A stretch of 64,000 nucleotides of DNA from Paenibacillus macerans (GCF_900454495.1 NZ_UGSI01000002.1:62001-126000); one strand, 5' to 3'; counted from the first letter of the stretch, positions 9,201 to 18,240 are shown. A program made the numbers and translations. The notes: generated from the letters alone by a model not told the origin.

Positions 9201-9629
9201 ATGAATATTGCATTTTTTTTATTGCCCAAAAACGATGTCGTCACCGTCACGCTGGATTCCACACTGCGGCAGACGCTGGAGCGGATGGAGTTTCACCGTT
9301 ATACGGCGGTGCCGATTATCAGCCAGGACGGGGCCTATGTCGGAACGGTGACCGAAGGCGATTTGCTGTGGCATATGAAAAACTCCGGCGGCAAAATAAA
9401 CTTTGAGACCGCTTCAAAATTTTTGCTGAAGGATGTTCCGCTCAAGATGGATATCAAGCCGGTGCGCATCGATGCGGATATGGAGGATTTGATCAATTTG
9501 GCAAAGGTGCAGAACTTCGTGCCGGTAGTGGACGACCGGGGGCGGTTTATCGGTATCGTCCGCCGCAGCCAAATTATCGAATATTGCGAAAAGTTCGTCA
9601 CCAGAAACGTGCTGGAATCCAATAAATAG
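9201..9629 (+). CDS. Two-CBS-domain protein
   Basis: Cytoplasmic protein of 142 residues made almost entirely of two CBS motifs, roughly residues 5-60 and 78-135, which normally pair to bind adenine nucleotides. Conserved blocks are TAVPIISQDGAYVGTVTEGDLLW and FVPVVDDRGRFIGIVRRSQIIEY. Size and architecture match B. subtilis DarB/CbpB, the c-di-AMP-binding CBS protein. That is suggestive because the c-di-AMP phosphodiesterase gdpP lies 1.3 kb downstream, but I cannot confirm orthology. ATG is preceded by GGTGAGGAGG. It stands alone, with about 80 bases before the next gene. Confidence 0.85.
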   Translation: MNIAFFLLPKNDVVTVTLDSTLRQTLERMEFHRYTAVPIISQDGAYVGTVTEGDLLWHMKNSGGKINFETASKFLLKDVPLKMDIKPVRIDADMEDLINLAKVQNFVPVVDDRGRFIGIVRRSQIIEYCEKFVTRNVLESNK

Positions 9630-9712
9630 AAGGCGTTTGCGTCCCTTGGCGCATTTGCTATATGCTATAATGAAGAATAAGTTTTTTTCGGGGAGGGTGG
9701 AAGCTGTCCGCC

Positions 9713-10015
9713 ATGCAAAGGGAAATGGATGTGGCCAAACGCGCCAAGGTGATTGAATGGCTTAAAACCGAAGTTGTCGATCACGTATCCCGTTTGTTTA
9801 AGGCACTTTGGGAAGGCAGCACGACACGGGTAACGGACAGTCTTGCCAGTCTGATCGTCAGCAGCTATATTTTGGGGCGCAGACTTGGTGTTTCCTATCG
9901 GGATATGGATGACAGTATTCTGGAAAAACTAAGGAAGCATCAGCAGGAGGGTCACCAGTTGGAGGATTGGTATCAGGATATATCTGCACTTGAAGAACAT
10001 ATGCGTAAGAGGTGA
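9713..10015 (+). CDS. MazG-like family protein
   Basis: Small protein of 100 residues with an all-helical pattern and motifs such as VDHVSRLFKALWEGSTTRVTDSLASLIVSSYILGRRLG, as in the MazG-like family found at this position in Paenibacillaceae. Catalytic Glu clusters of true MazG pyrophosphohydrolases are not evident, so enzyme activity is doubtful. GGGAGGG ends 15 bases before ATG 9713; a CTG at 9704 would have closer spacing. A TATAAT at 9666-9671 may be the promoter of this operon. It is followed 6 bases later by the yybS-like gene and probably co-transcribed through dnaB. Confidence 0.7.
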   Translation: MQREMDVAKRAKVIEWLKTEVVDHVSRLFKALWEGSTTRVTDSLASLIVSSYILGRRLGVSYRDMDDSILEKLRKHQQEGHQLEDWYQDISALEEHMRKR

Positions 10016-10021
10016 ACCCAT

Positions 10022-10942
10022 TTGAAGTTGCGCTGGACATCGGTGGCCTGGAGCGCCGTTTATTTGCTGCTTCTGCTGTCACTCGCTACTCCGCTGACCG
10101 TTGTTACGATTTTTTTTCTAATGGTACCGGGCGTCTTGCTCTACACGACGTTGTCCACCAGAGCGTTTATCGCGCATACGGCGGCCGTTTGGCTGATTGC
10201 GGCGCTTGTTTTCGGGCCGTTCCTATTGCTGGAGGCTGTGTTTTTCATCATCCCCGCGATCGTGATGGGTTATTTATATAAAAAAAGAAGCCCGGCCTTT
10301 CGGATCGTGATGTCCGGGACCGGGACGCTCCTGCTGGAATTTATTCTGGTGCTGCTGATCAGCACGGTGTTCTTCAACTTCAATCTGGCCACGGCCATTG
10401 AAGATATGATCAATGCGGCGGTTGCGCCTTTGCAGGACGTGGCCGACAGCTCCATGTCGGGCGGGTTGGTCTGGTCGCCAGAGTTGAGCCAGCAGTTTTC
10501 CAGCCTGACCGTACGGATGGTGCCGTTCACGATGATCGTCTGCTCGCTGCTGATGGCCGCCGTGGCCCATGCCGTCTCCCGGCCGACGCTGGCCAGTCTG
10601 GGGCATGCCGTTCCGAAGCTGGCGCCGATCCGGGACTGGAAGCTTCCGCGCTCGCTAATCTGGTACTATTTGATCGGGCTGCTGATCCAATTGTTTGCCG
10701 GCGGAGTCATACAAAATGGGTTCCTCGGCACGATCGTGCTCAATCTGATGCCGCTGCTGCAGTTTTTGTTTATGGTACAAACGGCAAGCTTCTTCTTCTT
10801 TGTGGCTTATCATCGCAGGTGGAACCCGGCCATACCGGTGCTGCTCGTGGTGGCGCTCTTGTTCATTCCGCCTTTGCGTATCGTGGGGATTCTGGACATC
10901 GCTTTTCCGCTGCGGGATATGATTACTAGACCAAGACGATAG
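10022..10942 (+). CDS. YybS-like polytopic membrane protein (DUF2232)
   Basis: Integral membrane protein of 306 residues with about eight hydrophobic helices and short loops. It starts with TTG, 7 bases after GAGGTGAA. Size, topology and location directly upstream of gdpP and rplI match B. subtilis YybS (DUF2232), whose biochemical role is unknown. Central blocks include FMVPGVLLYTTLSTRAFIAH and the C-terminal ALLFIPPLRIVGILD. It sits in a tight gene series with 11 bases to gdpP, so a role linked to membrane or nucleotide-signal homeostasis is only a positional guess. Confidence 0.8.
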   Translation: MKLRWTSVAWSAVYLLLLLSLATPLTVVTIFFLMVPGVLLYTTLSTRAFIAHTAAVWLIAALVFGPFLLLEAVFFIIPAIVMGYLYKKRSPAFRIVMSGTGTLLLEFILVLLISTVFFNFNLATAIEDMINAAVAPLQDVADSSMSGGLVWSPELSQQFSSLTVRMVPFTMIVCSLLMAAVAHAVSRPTLASLGHAVPKLAPIRDWKLPRSLIWYYLIGLLIQLFAGGVIQNGFLGTIVLNLMPLLQFLFMVQTASFFFFVAYHRRWNPAIPVLLVVALLFIPPLRIVGILDIAFPLRDMITRPRR

Positions 10943-10953
10943 GGTGAGAAGGC

Positions 10954-12945
10954 ATGCCAAATCTTTTGCAAAAACGTTGGTACGGTTATCAAACCGTGTG
11001 GATGTTCATGCTTCAGCTGCTGCTCGTCATCTTCGTCTCCTATTACAACTGGATTCTGGGACTCGTCAGCCTTTGCCTGGTCGGGGTGCTGACCTATAAC
11101 ATGCTGCAGGCGGAACGCCGGTTCCGCAAGGAACTGGTCCGTTACGTCACGGATCTGAACTATCGCGTCAAACGGGTGGAAGGCCAAGTGGTCGGCAGTC
11201 TTCCGTTTGGGCTAATGCTCTACAGTGAGGACCGGACCGTGGAATGGCACAACCGGTTCGTCGGCGGGATGTACGGCAGGGATTCGGTCGTCGGTCAGCC
11301 GCTCGCCGAGCTGCTGCCGCAGCTGCAGCTGCCGCAGCCGGGGGGACGGGACAAGAAGGAAGGACACGGCGGAAAAACGAAAGCGGAAGCGATGGTGGAT
11401 GATCGTTATTACGAGCTTACCGTTGATCAGGCGGAGCGGCTCATTTACATCCACGATATGACGGAACTGGCCGTGCTGCGCGAGCGCTACGAAGACGAAC
11501 GCGCCGCGCTGGGCATCGTTCTGCTGGACAATCTCGACGAGGCGACGCAGGGGATGGACGACCAGCAGCGGACGGCGTTGATCGCCCGGGTCGCGACAGC
11601 GATCACGGAATGGGCCAAACAGTACCGCGTTTATCTGCGTCGGCTGTCTTCCGAACGGTATCTGATGATCCTGAATCAGAGATCGCTGAACGAACTGGAG
11701 CAAAGCCGGTTCGTCATCCTCGACGAGGTCCGCGAGATGACCGCGGACCTGAAGGTGCCGATTACGCTCAGCATCGGCCTCGCTTTCGGCACCGAGCGCT
11801 TCAGCGAGCTGGGCGAACTCGCCCAGTCCAGCCTCGATATGGCGCTCGGGCGGGGGGGCGACCAGGCCGCGGTGAAGGCCGGTCAGAGGTTGTCTTTCTA
11901 TGGCGGCAAATCGGGCGCCATAGAGAAGCGGACGCGCGTTCGCGCCCGCGTCATCGCGCACGCTCTGCGCGACCTGATGCAGGAGAGCGACCGCGTCATC
12001 ATCATGGGCCATCGCGTCCCGGACTTCGACGTGATCGGCGCCTCCATCGGCGTGCTGAAAGCCGCCGATATGTACAAGGTCGAAGCCCACATCGTCCTGG
12101 ATGGCCCGAACCCGGGCATCGGCAGCCTGATGGAGCATATCGGCAAGGACGACGCCTTGATGCGGCGGTTCATTACGCCCGAGCAGGCGCTCGGTATGAT
12201 GACGCAGCATACGCTGCTCGTGCTCGTGGACACGCATAAGGCGTCGATCACGATGGAGCCGCGGCTGGTGGAGGAGGCGAGCCGGGTAGTCGTCGTGGAC
12301 CACCATCGGCGGGGCGAGGAATTCGTGAGCGACGCGGTGCTCGTCTATCTGGAACCGTACGCCTCCTCCGCCTGCGAGCTCGTAACCGAGCTGTTGCAGT
12401 ACATTCACGAGAAGGTGGAGATCAGCCCGCTGGAGGCGACGACGCTGCTGGCGGGGATGACGGTCGATACGAAGCATTTTGCGCTGCATACCGGGTCGCG
12501 CACGTTCGAGGCGGCGGCGTTCCTGCGGCGGAACGGGGCCGACACGGTGCTGGTGCAGCGGCTGCTGAAGGAAGACCTGAAAGAGTATATCGCCAAGGCC
12601 GATATCATCAAGCATGCGCGGATGATTCACGGGCATATTGCCGTAGCCGCGGCGGAGCCGGGCCGCAAAGTCCCGCAGCTGCTGATCGCCCAGGTGGCCG
12701 ATACGCTGCTGAACATGACGGGCGTGCAGGCTTCGTTTGTGATCTGCGAGCGGCCGGACGGCCTGATCGGCATCAGCGCCCGTTCGCTCGGCAGCATGAA
12801 CGTGCAGGTTGTAATGGAACGGCTGGGCGGCGGGGGGCATTTGACCAATGCCGCCGTGCAGCTGGAAGGAACCCAGGCGGAAGCGGAGAAGAAGCTGCTC
12901 GCCGTGCTGGATGAAATGGAGAAGGAAGAGGGGTTGTTCGAATGA
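10954..12945 (+). CDS. gdpP: Cyclic-di-AMP phosphodiesterase GdpP
   Basis: Membrane-bound enzyme of 663 residues that hydrolyses the essential messenger c-di-AMP to pApA. It has two N-terminal membrane helices (residues ~12-50), a PAS-like domain (~80-170), a degenerate GGDEF domain (~175-310), then DHH and DHHA1 domains (~330-655). Visible metal-binding motifs are MGHRVPDFDVIG and VVDHHRRGEE; the latter gives the DHH name. The C-terminal glycine-rich GGGGHLTNAA is the DHHA1 substrate loop. Length matches B. subtilis GdpP. Its stop overlaps the rplI start by 4 bases, the arrangement conserved across Bacillales. Confidence 0.96.
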   Translation: MPNLLQKRWYGYQTVWMFMLQLLLVIFVSYYNWILGLVSLCLVGVLTYNMLQAERRFRKELVRYVTDLNYRVKRVEGQVVGSLPFGLMLYSEDRTVEWHNRFVGGMYGRDSVVGQPLAELLPQLQLPQPGGRDKKEGHGGKTKAEAMVDDRYYELTVDQAERLIYIHDMTELAVLRERYEDERAALGIVLLDNLDEATQGMDDQQRTALIARVATAITEWAKQYRVYLRRLSSERYLMILNQRSLNELEQSRFVILDEVREMTADLKVPITLSIGLAFGTERFSELGELAQSSLDMALGRGGDQAAVKAGQRLSFYGGKSGAIEKRTRVRARVIAHALRDLMQESDRVIIMGHRVPDFDVIGASIGVLKAADMYKVEAHIVLDGPNPGIGSLMEHIGKDDALMRRFITPEQALGMMTQHTLLVLVDTHKASITMEPRLVEEASRVVVVDHHRRGEEFVSDAVLVYLEPYASSACELVTELLQYIHEKVEISPLEATTLLAGMTVDTKHFALHTGSRTFEAAAFLRRNGADTVLVQRLLKEDLKEYIAKADIIKHARMIHGHIAVAAAEPGRKVPQLLIAQVADTLLNMTGVQASFVICERPDGLIGISARSLGSMNVQVVMERLGGGGHLTNAAVQLEGTQAEAEKKLLAVLDEMEKEEGLFE

Positions 12946-13385
12946 AAGTAATCTTTTTGCAGGATGTCAAAGGTCAAGGCAAAAAAGGGGAAATCAAAAA
13001 CGTATCGGAAGGCTACGCGCAAAATTTCCTGATCCCGCGCGGATTGGTCCGTCCGGCGACGGAAGGCAACGTGAAAACGCTGGAGCAGCAAACGGCGGCG
13101 GAGCTAAAACGAAAGGCACAGGAGAAGGAAGACGCGATCCAGCTGGGCAAGAAGCTCGAAGAGATCACCGTTGAACTGAAAGCGAAAGCCGGTGAAGGCG
13201 GACGCCTGTTCGGCGCGATCACCAGCAAGCAGGTGGCGGACGCGCTGGAGAAATCCGGCGTGAAGCTGGATAAACGGAAAATCGAAATGCCCGAACCGAT
13301 TCGCTCGCTTGGCGTGACCCAGGTTTCGGTGAAGCTGCATCCGGAAGTAAAATCGACGCTGAAGGTTCACGTGGCGGAGGAGTAA
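12942..13385 (+). CDS. rplI: 50S ribosomal protein L9
   Basis: Structural protein of the large ribosomal subunit, 147 residues, the standard length. The N-terminal domain reads MKVIFLQDVKGQGKKGEIKN and carries the GYAQNFLIPRGL signature. A long connecting helix spans ~45-75, and the C-terminal domain holds RSLGVTQVSVKLHPEV. The start lies in an ATGA overlap with the gdpP stop, and the stop is directly followed by the dnaB start, so the three genes are translationally linked. Confidence 0.98.
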   Translation: MKVIFLQDVKGQGKKGEIKNVSEGYAQNFLIPRGLVRPATEGNVKTLEQQTAAELKRKAQEKEDAIQLGKKLEEITVELKAKAGEGGRLFGAITSKQVADALEKSGVKLDKRKIEMPEPIRSLGVTQVSVKLHPEVKSTLKVHVAEE

Positions 13386-14747
13386 ATGAGCGGCGATCTG
13401 TTTTTCGATCGGATCCCCCCGCAAAATCTGGAAGCGGAGCAGGCGGTGCTTGGGGCGATCCTGCTTCAGTCGGAGGCCCTCATCACCGCGATGGAGCGGG
13501 TGCGGACCGAAGATTTCTATGACAAGCCCCATCAGTTGATATTTGAAGCGATGGTTCAGCTTGGCGAGGAGAGCAAGCCGATCGACCTTGTCACGCTGAC
13601 GGCCAAATTGAAGGACCGCGGCGAATTGGAAGATATCGGCGGGGTCAGCTATTTGGCCAAGCTCGCGCATGCCGTGCCGACGGCCGCGAACGTGGATTAT
13701 TACGCGCGGATCATCGAGGAAAAGTCGATGCTGCGGCGGTTGATCCGCACGGCGACGCAGATCGTCAGCGACGGTTATGCCGGCGGCGAGGACGTCTCCG
13801 GCATGCTCAGCGACGCCGAGCGGAGCATCCTGGAGATTTCCAACCGCAGCTCGGGCAGCGGGTTCGTGGCGATCCGCGACGTGGTGATGGAGGTGTTCGA
13901 CCGCGTCGAGCAGCTCCATCAGAACCGCGGAACGACGACCGGCATTCCTTCCGGCTTCGTCGATTTGGACCGAATGACGGCGGGGTTCCAGCGCAGCGAT
14001 TTGATTATCGTGGCGGCCCGGCCGTCGGTAGGCAAAACGGCGTTTGCGCTGAATATCGCCCAGAACGTGGCGGTGCGCGCCAAAGAGACGGTCGCCATCT
14101 TCAGTCTGGAAATGTCCGCGGCGCAGCTGGTGCAGCGGATGATCTGCGCCGAGGCCAACCTCGACGCGGGGATCATGCGGACCGGCGATTTCAAAAACGA
14201 CGACGATTGGGCGAAGCTGACGATGGGCATCGCCGCCTTGTCGGAAGCGGAGATTTACATCGACGATACGCCGGGCGTGACGGTCGCGGATATCCGGGCG
14301 AAATGCCGCCGCTTAAAGAAGGAAAAGGGCCTCGGCATGATTCTGATCGATTACCTGCAGCTGATCCACGGCCGGGGCAAACCGGGCGAAAACCGGCAGC
14401 AGGAAGTATCCGAGATTTCGCGGACGCTCAAGCAGATTGCGCGGGAGCTGGAAGTGCCGGTCATCGCCTTGTCCCAGCTTAGCCGGGGCGTCGAGCAGCG
14501 GCAGGACAAGCGGCCGATGATGTCCGACTTGCGGGAATCCGGTTCGATCGAGCAGGACGCTGACATCGTGGCGTTTCTGTACCGGGACGATTACTATAAT
14601 CAAGAGACCGAAAAGAAGAACATCATCGAAATCATCATTGCCAAGCAGCGGAACGGGCCGGTCGGGACGGTCGAGCTGGTGTTCCTGAAGAACTTCAACA
14701 AATTCGCCAACTACGAACGGGCGCATACCGACGCGTTTGCCGGGTAA
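13386..14747 (+). CDS. dnaB: Replicative DNA helicase (DnaB; called DnaC in B. subtilis)
   Basis: Hexameric ATP-driven helicase of the replication fork, 453 residues, normal length. The N-terminal domain begins DRIPPQNLEAEQAVLGAILLQ, followed by a linker and a RecA-like C-terminal domain. Walker A is ARPSVGKTAFALN, with ETVAIFSLEMSA next; Walker B is MILIDYLQLI, and the DnaB signature ALSQLSRGVEQR and the Arg finger region follow. No intein is present. ATG follows immediately after the rplI stop. It ends the operon, with a terminator about 95 bases downstream. Confidence 0.98.
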   Translation: MSGDLFFDRIPPQNLEAEQAVLGAILLQSEALITAMERVRTEDFYDKPHQLIFEAMVQLGEESKPIDLVTLTAKLKDRGELEDIGGVSYLAKLAHAVPTAANVDYYARIIEEKSMLRRLIRTATQIVSDGYAGGEDVSGMLSDAERSILEISNRSSGSGFVAIRDVVMEVFDRVEQLHQNRGTTTGIPSGFVDLDRMTAGFQRSDLIIVAARPSVGKTAFALNIAQNVAVRAKETVAIFSLEMSAAQLVQRMICAEANLDAGIMRTGDFKNDDDWAKLTMGIAALSEAEIYIDDTPGVTVADIRAKCRRLKKEKGLGMILIDYLQLIHGRGKPGENRQQEVSEISRTLKQIARELEVPVIALSQLSRGVEQRQDKRPMMSDLRESGSIEQDADIVAFLYRDDYYNQETEKKNIIEIIIAKQRNGPVGTVELVFLKNFNKFANYERAHTDAFAG

Positions 14748-14839
14748 AAATTATAAAGACACTGCAAAACACGCAGGAAGGAACTAATTGTCCATATTAT
14801 TTAGCTGCTGATTGAAGTATATGGTACGAGCAAGATACA

Positions 14840-14870
14840 AGAGCTGACGTTTATCGTCGGCTCTTTTTTT
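14840..14870 (+). terminator. Intrinsic terminator after dnaB
   Basis: AGAGCTGACG and CGTCGGCTCT form a stem around a 5-base loop, followed by a run of T. Confidence 0.85.
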
Positions 14871-14912
14871 GTTTAAGTTAAAGCGGGCAACGGGAACGAA
14901 CGGCCGAAAGTC

Positions 14913-15145
14913 TAGCGGTTGCAGCAGCGGCTATTTGCCGAAAAAAGACCTTTTTTAAATTCTAACGGTTGCGATCGCCGTTATTTGCCTGAATCCAAGC
15001 AAAAATTACCGGTTTTCAACGAAATAAGCACCATGGCAACCGTTACAATTTGAAATCAACGTTATTTGAACAAATAGCGCTTGTGGCAACCGTTAGCATT
15101 TAAAATTGGCGTTATTGAAGCAAATAGCGCCTGCGGCAACCGTAA
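14913..15145. repeat. Symmetric repeat element B (five 9-mer units)
   Basis: TAGCGGTTG at 14913 and TAACGGTTG at 14963 are followed by the reverse complement CAACCGTTA at 15037 and 15087, plus CAACCGTAA at 15137. Steps are 50, 74, 50 and 50 bases. Each forward unit is followed about 10 bases later by a GC-TATTT block, and each reverse unit is preceded by AAATAGCG, so the two halves are mirror images that could fold into one large hairpin. No open frame runs through it. It fills most of the 14748-15190 gap. Confidence 0.85.
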
Positions 15146-15191
15146 GTTTGGGGTTGGCAGCAAACCGTCGAGCAATTTAGCAGGCATTTAA

Positions 15192-16310
15192 CTTGAAGAA
15201 AATCAAAACCTGCCATTTCATAAAACGCTGGTGCATGCGACGGAACGGATGGCCACGGGCGATTTGTCCGAGGAAGTCCGGGTTAGAAACGTGGACGAAG
15301 TCGGCCGGCTGGCGGACGCCTTCCGCGCGATGAGTGACAGCATGAAGCGGCTGATCGGCCATATTTCGACCTCATCGAAAGAGGTATCGGGCACTAGTTC
15401 CCAACTGATGCACGTAACCAAGGAGTCCAGCGAAAGCGCCCAGCAGGTAGCGGTATCGATGAACAACATGAGCGAGGGGATCAACGAGGTGGTGGAATCG
15501 ATCGCGCATAGCTCCGCGTCGGTCATGGAAATCGAGCGGCAGCTGTCCGGGGTCGTGGCGGATGTGAACGAGATGCAGTCCATCGCCGGGAAGGTCAGCC
15601 AGCAGTCGGCGGAAGGGCGGAACATGGTCGATCATACTTTGAGTCAAATGAATACGATTGAAAAGGTAATGCGCCATTCGGTGACGACGGCCGGGCAATT
15701 GGAAGAACGGTCTAAGGAAATCGGCGACGTCATCGGCATGATCACCGATATTGCCCAGCAGACCAACTTGCTGGCGCTGAACGCTTCCATCGAAGCGGCG
15801 AGGGTCGGCGAAGCGGGCCGGGGCTTTGCCGTGGTCGCAGGCGAGGTGCGCAAGCTTGCCGAGCAGTCGGCCGCCGCCGCGGCGTCGATTACGGAGCTGG
15901 TAGCGGGAACGCAGGAGAACAGCCGCTTGGTGATTGAGAGCATCGGTGAAGGCAACCGGGCGATTGAAGAGGGGCAAAAATGGATGGGGCAGACGTACCA
16001 GAACTTTCAGGATATTTTCCAGGGCATCGGCGATTTCTCCGCCCGCACCGATCAGCTGCTGAAATCCTTGGTTCTGGTAGAAAATTCCTATCAGAGCATC
16101 TCGGCCTCGGTGCAGCAAATCTCCGGCGTGACGCAGGAGCAGGCGGCTTCTTCCGAAGAAGTGGCGGCGAGCGAGCAGCAAAGCGCGGCGATGGGGGAAA
16201 TCGCTGCGGCGATCCGCCAGCTGTCGGCGTTGTCTGAAGACCTGCAAAAGGCGGTGGCGATCTTTAAACTGCAAGCAGGGTCAAGGTTCAGGAGGGGGAT
16301 GTCCGCGTGA
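15192..16310 (+). pseudogene. N-terminally truncated methyl-accepting chemotaxis protein
   Basis: What remains is the end of a HAMP domain (HKTLVHATERMATGDLSEEV) and a complete signalling domain. That domain includes the CheA/CheW-binding hairpin tip IEAARVGEAGRGFAVVAGEVRKLAEQ and flanking methylation helices. The frame is open only from 15192, just after an in-frame TAA. There is no membrane helix, no ligand-binding domain, no ATG and no ribosome site; GTG 15231 is the only possible start. The break lies next to repeat element B. A soluble receptor from GTG 15231 cannot be excluded, but a 5' deletion is more likely. Confidence 0.75.
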
Positions 16311-16347
16311 GTCTATTATTGACATCGGCGGCGGACATCCCTTTTTT
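16296..16347 (+). terminator. Intrinsic terminator at the chemoreceptor stop codon
   Basis: GGGATGTCCGC and GCGGACATCCC form a perfect 11-bp stem with the stop codon in its loop side, followed by six T. Confidence 0.9.
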
Positions 16348-16385
16348 GCCGAAAACTTTCGGTTTCGGAGTGCGGCAATCACATT

Positions 16386-16430
16386 ATTTCCGAACAATCA
16401 TAAAAAGCAGTATGAAAATCGTTCGTTTTT
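16386..16430 (+). promoter_or_regulatory. PurR box pair upstream of purA
   Basis: ATTTCCGAACAAT at 16386 matches the Bacillus PurBox AWWWCCGAACWWT completely. An inverted second box, ATCGTTCGTTTTT at 16418, matches with two changes. Paired, inverted PurBoxes just upstream of the -35 are how PurR represses purine genes, including purA, in B. subtilis. Confidence 0.7.
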
Positions 16431-16434
16431 TAAT

Positions 16435-16463
16435 TTGACTTTGAAAATAGAGACTGTTAAACT
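16435..16463 (+). promoter_or_regulatory. purA promoter
   Basis: TTGACT and TAAACT separated by 17 bases, directly after the PurR boxes. The transcript would have a leader of about 185 nt. CGTAGGC near 16505 could pair with GCCTACG near 16570, but I recognise no riboswitch class in it. Confidence 0.7.
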
Positions 16464-16654
16464 GGAATTGCTGCGTTAAAGCGGCAGATGAGCTGCGGTC
16501 CCGTAGGCGTGTGAGCGCGTTCAAACGGCGGAAGCGGCAGTCAAGTTGGTCAGGTTGTTACAGTCATCGGCCTACGATTTGGGGAAAGTGAATCGAGGCT
16601 GCATTTTGGAGTGCTTAAATACAGGTGCCGGACGCACCGGGCGGGGGAATGTAC

Positions 16655-17941
16655 ATGTCAACGGTAGTCGTTGTGGGAACGCAATGGGGAGACGAAGGTA
16701 AAGGTAAAATCACGGATTTTCTGGCGGAGAGCGCAGATGTGGTGGCCCGTTATCAAGGCGGCAACAACGCCGGTCACACCATACTTATCGACGGCAAGAA
16801 GTACAAACTCACCTTGATTCCGTCAGGCATCTTCAATCAAGATAAATTGTGCGTCATCGGGAACGGCGTGGTCATCAATCCGGCCGCTCTGATCGAAGAA
16901 ATCCAGTACGTGGAAGAGAACGGATTCAGCGCGAAAAACTTGGTCATCAGCGACCGGGCCCACGTTATTTTGCCTTATCACTTGGTGCTGGACGCTTTGG
17001 AGGAAGATCGCAAGGGGGAGAACAAGATCGGAACGACCCGGAAGGGAATCGGACCGGCTTATATGGATAAAGCGGCGCGCAGCGGGATTCGGATTGCCGA
17101 TCTGATGGACCCGGAAGAGTTTGAAGCCAAGCTGCGCCATATCATGAAAGAGAAGAACCAGGTGATTCAGAACGTATACGGAGGGCAGCCGCTCGATGTG
17201 GAAGAGGTACTGAAGCAGTACCTGGAGTACGCGGAAATCATTCGTCCTTATGTTGCCGATACGTCGGTTATTTTGAATGATGCGATCGATGCGGGCCGGA
17301 AGGTGTTGTTTGAAGGCGCCCAGGGGGTTATGCTCGATATCGATCAGGGCACCTATCCGTTCGTAACGTCTTCGAATCCTTCGGCGGGCGGCGTCTGCAA
17401 CGGCTCCGGCGTAGGACCGACGAAGATTCATCAGGTTATCGGCGTGGCCAAAGCGTATACAACCCGCGTTGGCGACGGCCCGTTTCCGACGGAGCTGAAC
17501 GATGAAATCGGCGATTTCATCCGCGAAACCGGGCACGAATACGGCACCGTCACCGGCCGTCCGCGCCGCGTCGGCTGGTTCGACAGTGTGGTGGTTCGCC
17601 ATACGCGCCGCGTGAGCGGACTCACCGGCTTATCGCTCAACTCGCTGGATGTGCTGACCGGTCTGAAAACGGTGAAGATCTGCACCGGCTACAAATACCG
17701 CGGCGAAGTGATCACCCACTATCCGGCCAGCCTCAAGATGCTCGCTGAATGCGAGGCGGTATATGAAGAGATGCCGGGCTGGTCGGAGGATATTTCGGGT
17801 GCCAAAACGCTGGAGGATTTGCCGGAAGCGACCCGCAATTACGTGCGTCGCGTCTCCGAGCTGACCGGCGTGCCGATCGCGATTTTCTCGGTGGGCCGCA
17901 ACCGCAGCCAAACGAACCAGGTGCTGCCGATATACGAATAA
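16655..17941 (+). CDS. purA: Adenylosuccinate synthetase
   Basis: Catalyses GTP-dependent condensation of IMP and aspartate, the first committed step to AMP. The protein is 428 residues, the usual length. It begins MSTVVVVGTQWGDEGKGKIT with the invariant GDEGKGK loop, then GGNNAGHT near residue 40, GTTRKGIGPAY near 130, and the C-terminal IFSVGRNRSQTNQV. Start ATG 16655 was chosen because GGCGGGGGA lies 7 bases upstream and the product then aligns with known PurA; an ATG six bases earlier is too close. It is monocistronic, with PurR boxes before and a terminator after. Confidence 0.98.
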   Translation: MSTVVVVGTQWGDEGKGKITDFLAESADVVARYQGGNNAGHTILIDGKKYKLTLIPSGIFNQDKLCVIGNGVVINPAALIEEIQYVEENGFSAKNLVISDRAHVILPYHLVLDALEEDRKGENKIGTTRKGIGPAYMDKAARSGIRIADLMDPEEFEAKLRHIMKEKNQVIQNVYGGQPLDVEEVLKQYLEYAEIIRPYVADTSVILNDAIDAGRKVLFEGAQGVMLDIDQGTYPFVTSSNPSAGGVCNGSGVGPTKIHQVIGVAKAYTTRVGDGPFPTELNDEIGDFIRETGHEYGTVTGRPRRVGWFDSVVVRHTRRVSGLTGLSLNSLDVLTGLKTVKICTGYKYRGEVITHYPASLKMLAECEAVYEEMPGWSEDISGAKTLEDLPEATRNYVRRVSELTGVPIAIFSVGRNRSQTNQVLPIYE

Positions 17942-18004
17942 GCTGCAAATGTTATCAAGGCCCTGGTAATACAGAATACGCTAAGGTTATGAGCGTTTGA
18001 AAAA

Positions 18005-18052
18005 AAGCGCGAGTGCAGGAGTTGTAAAGCCCTGTTGCTTGCGCTTTTTTTG
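18005..18052 (+). terminator. Intrinsic terminator after purA
   Basis: AAGCGC...CAGG pairs with CCTG...GCGCTT around a short loop and is followed by a T run. Confidence 0.8.
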
Positions 18053-18111
18053 TTTAGCTTACACTTCTAGCAAAGGATAGACGATAGGGGGCGGGGTGTC
18101 TCTCCAAACCA

Positions 18112-18178
18112 CTTTGCATGATCATCCCTTTGCTTCAGGAGGCCAATTCACCTGTTCAAACGGGATAATCGTGCAAAG
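18112..18178. repeat. 67-bp inverted-repeat element, copy 1
   Basis: CTTTGCATGATCATCCC at 18112 and GGGATAATCGTGCAAAG ending at 18178 are near-perfect inverted arms of about 21 bases. The same arms occur at 50557 and 50793. The rest of the gap 18053-18240 shows no gene. Confidence 0.7.
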
Positions 18179-18240
18179 CCTCCAGATATAGCGAGTCTCG
18201 CCCCAGGCCCCGATCTGTTGCTGACTTGACTGTCAAGCAC

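Noticed and set aside
11212..12840. 542-codon open frame antisense to gdpP
   Set aside because: Same reason: a high-GC shadow with His/Arg-rich translation and no start signals.
14913..15145. CRISPR-like regularity of the TAACGGTTG units
   Set aside because: Only 9 bases are conserved, the intervening sequences are related to each other, orientation flips in the middle and no cas genes are near.
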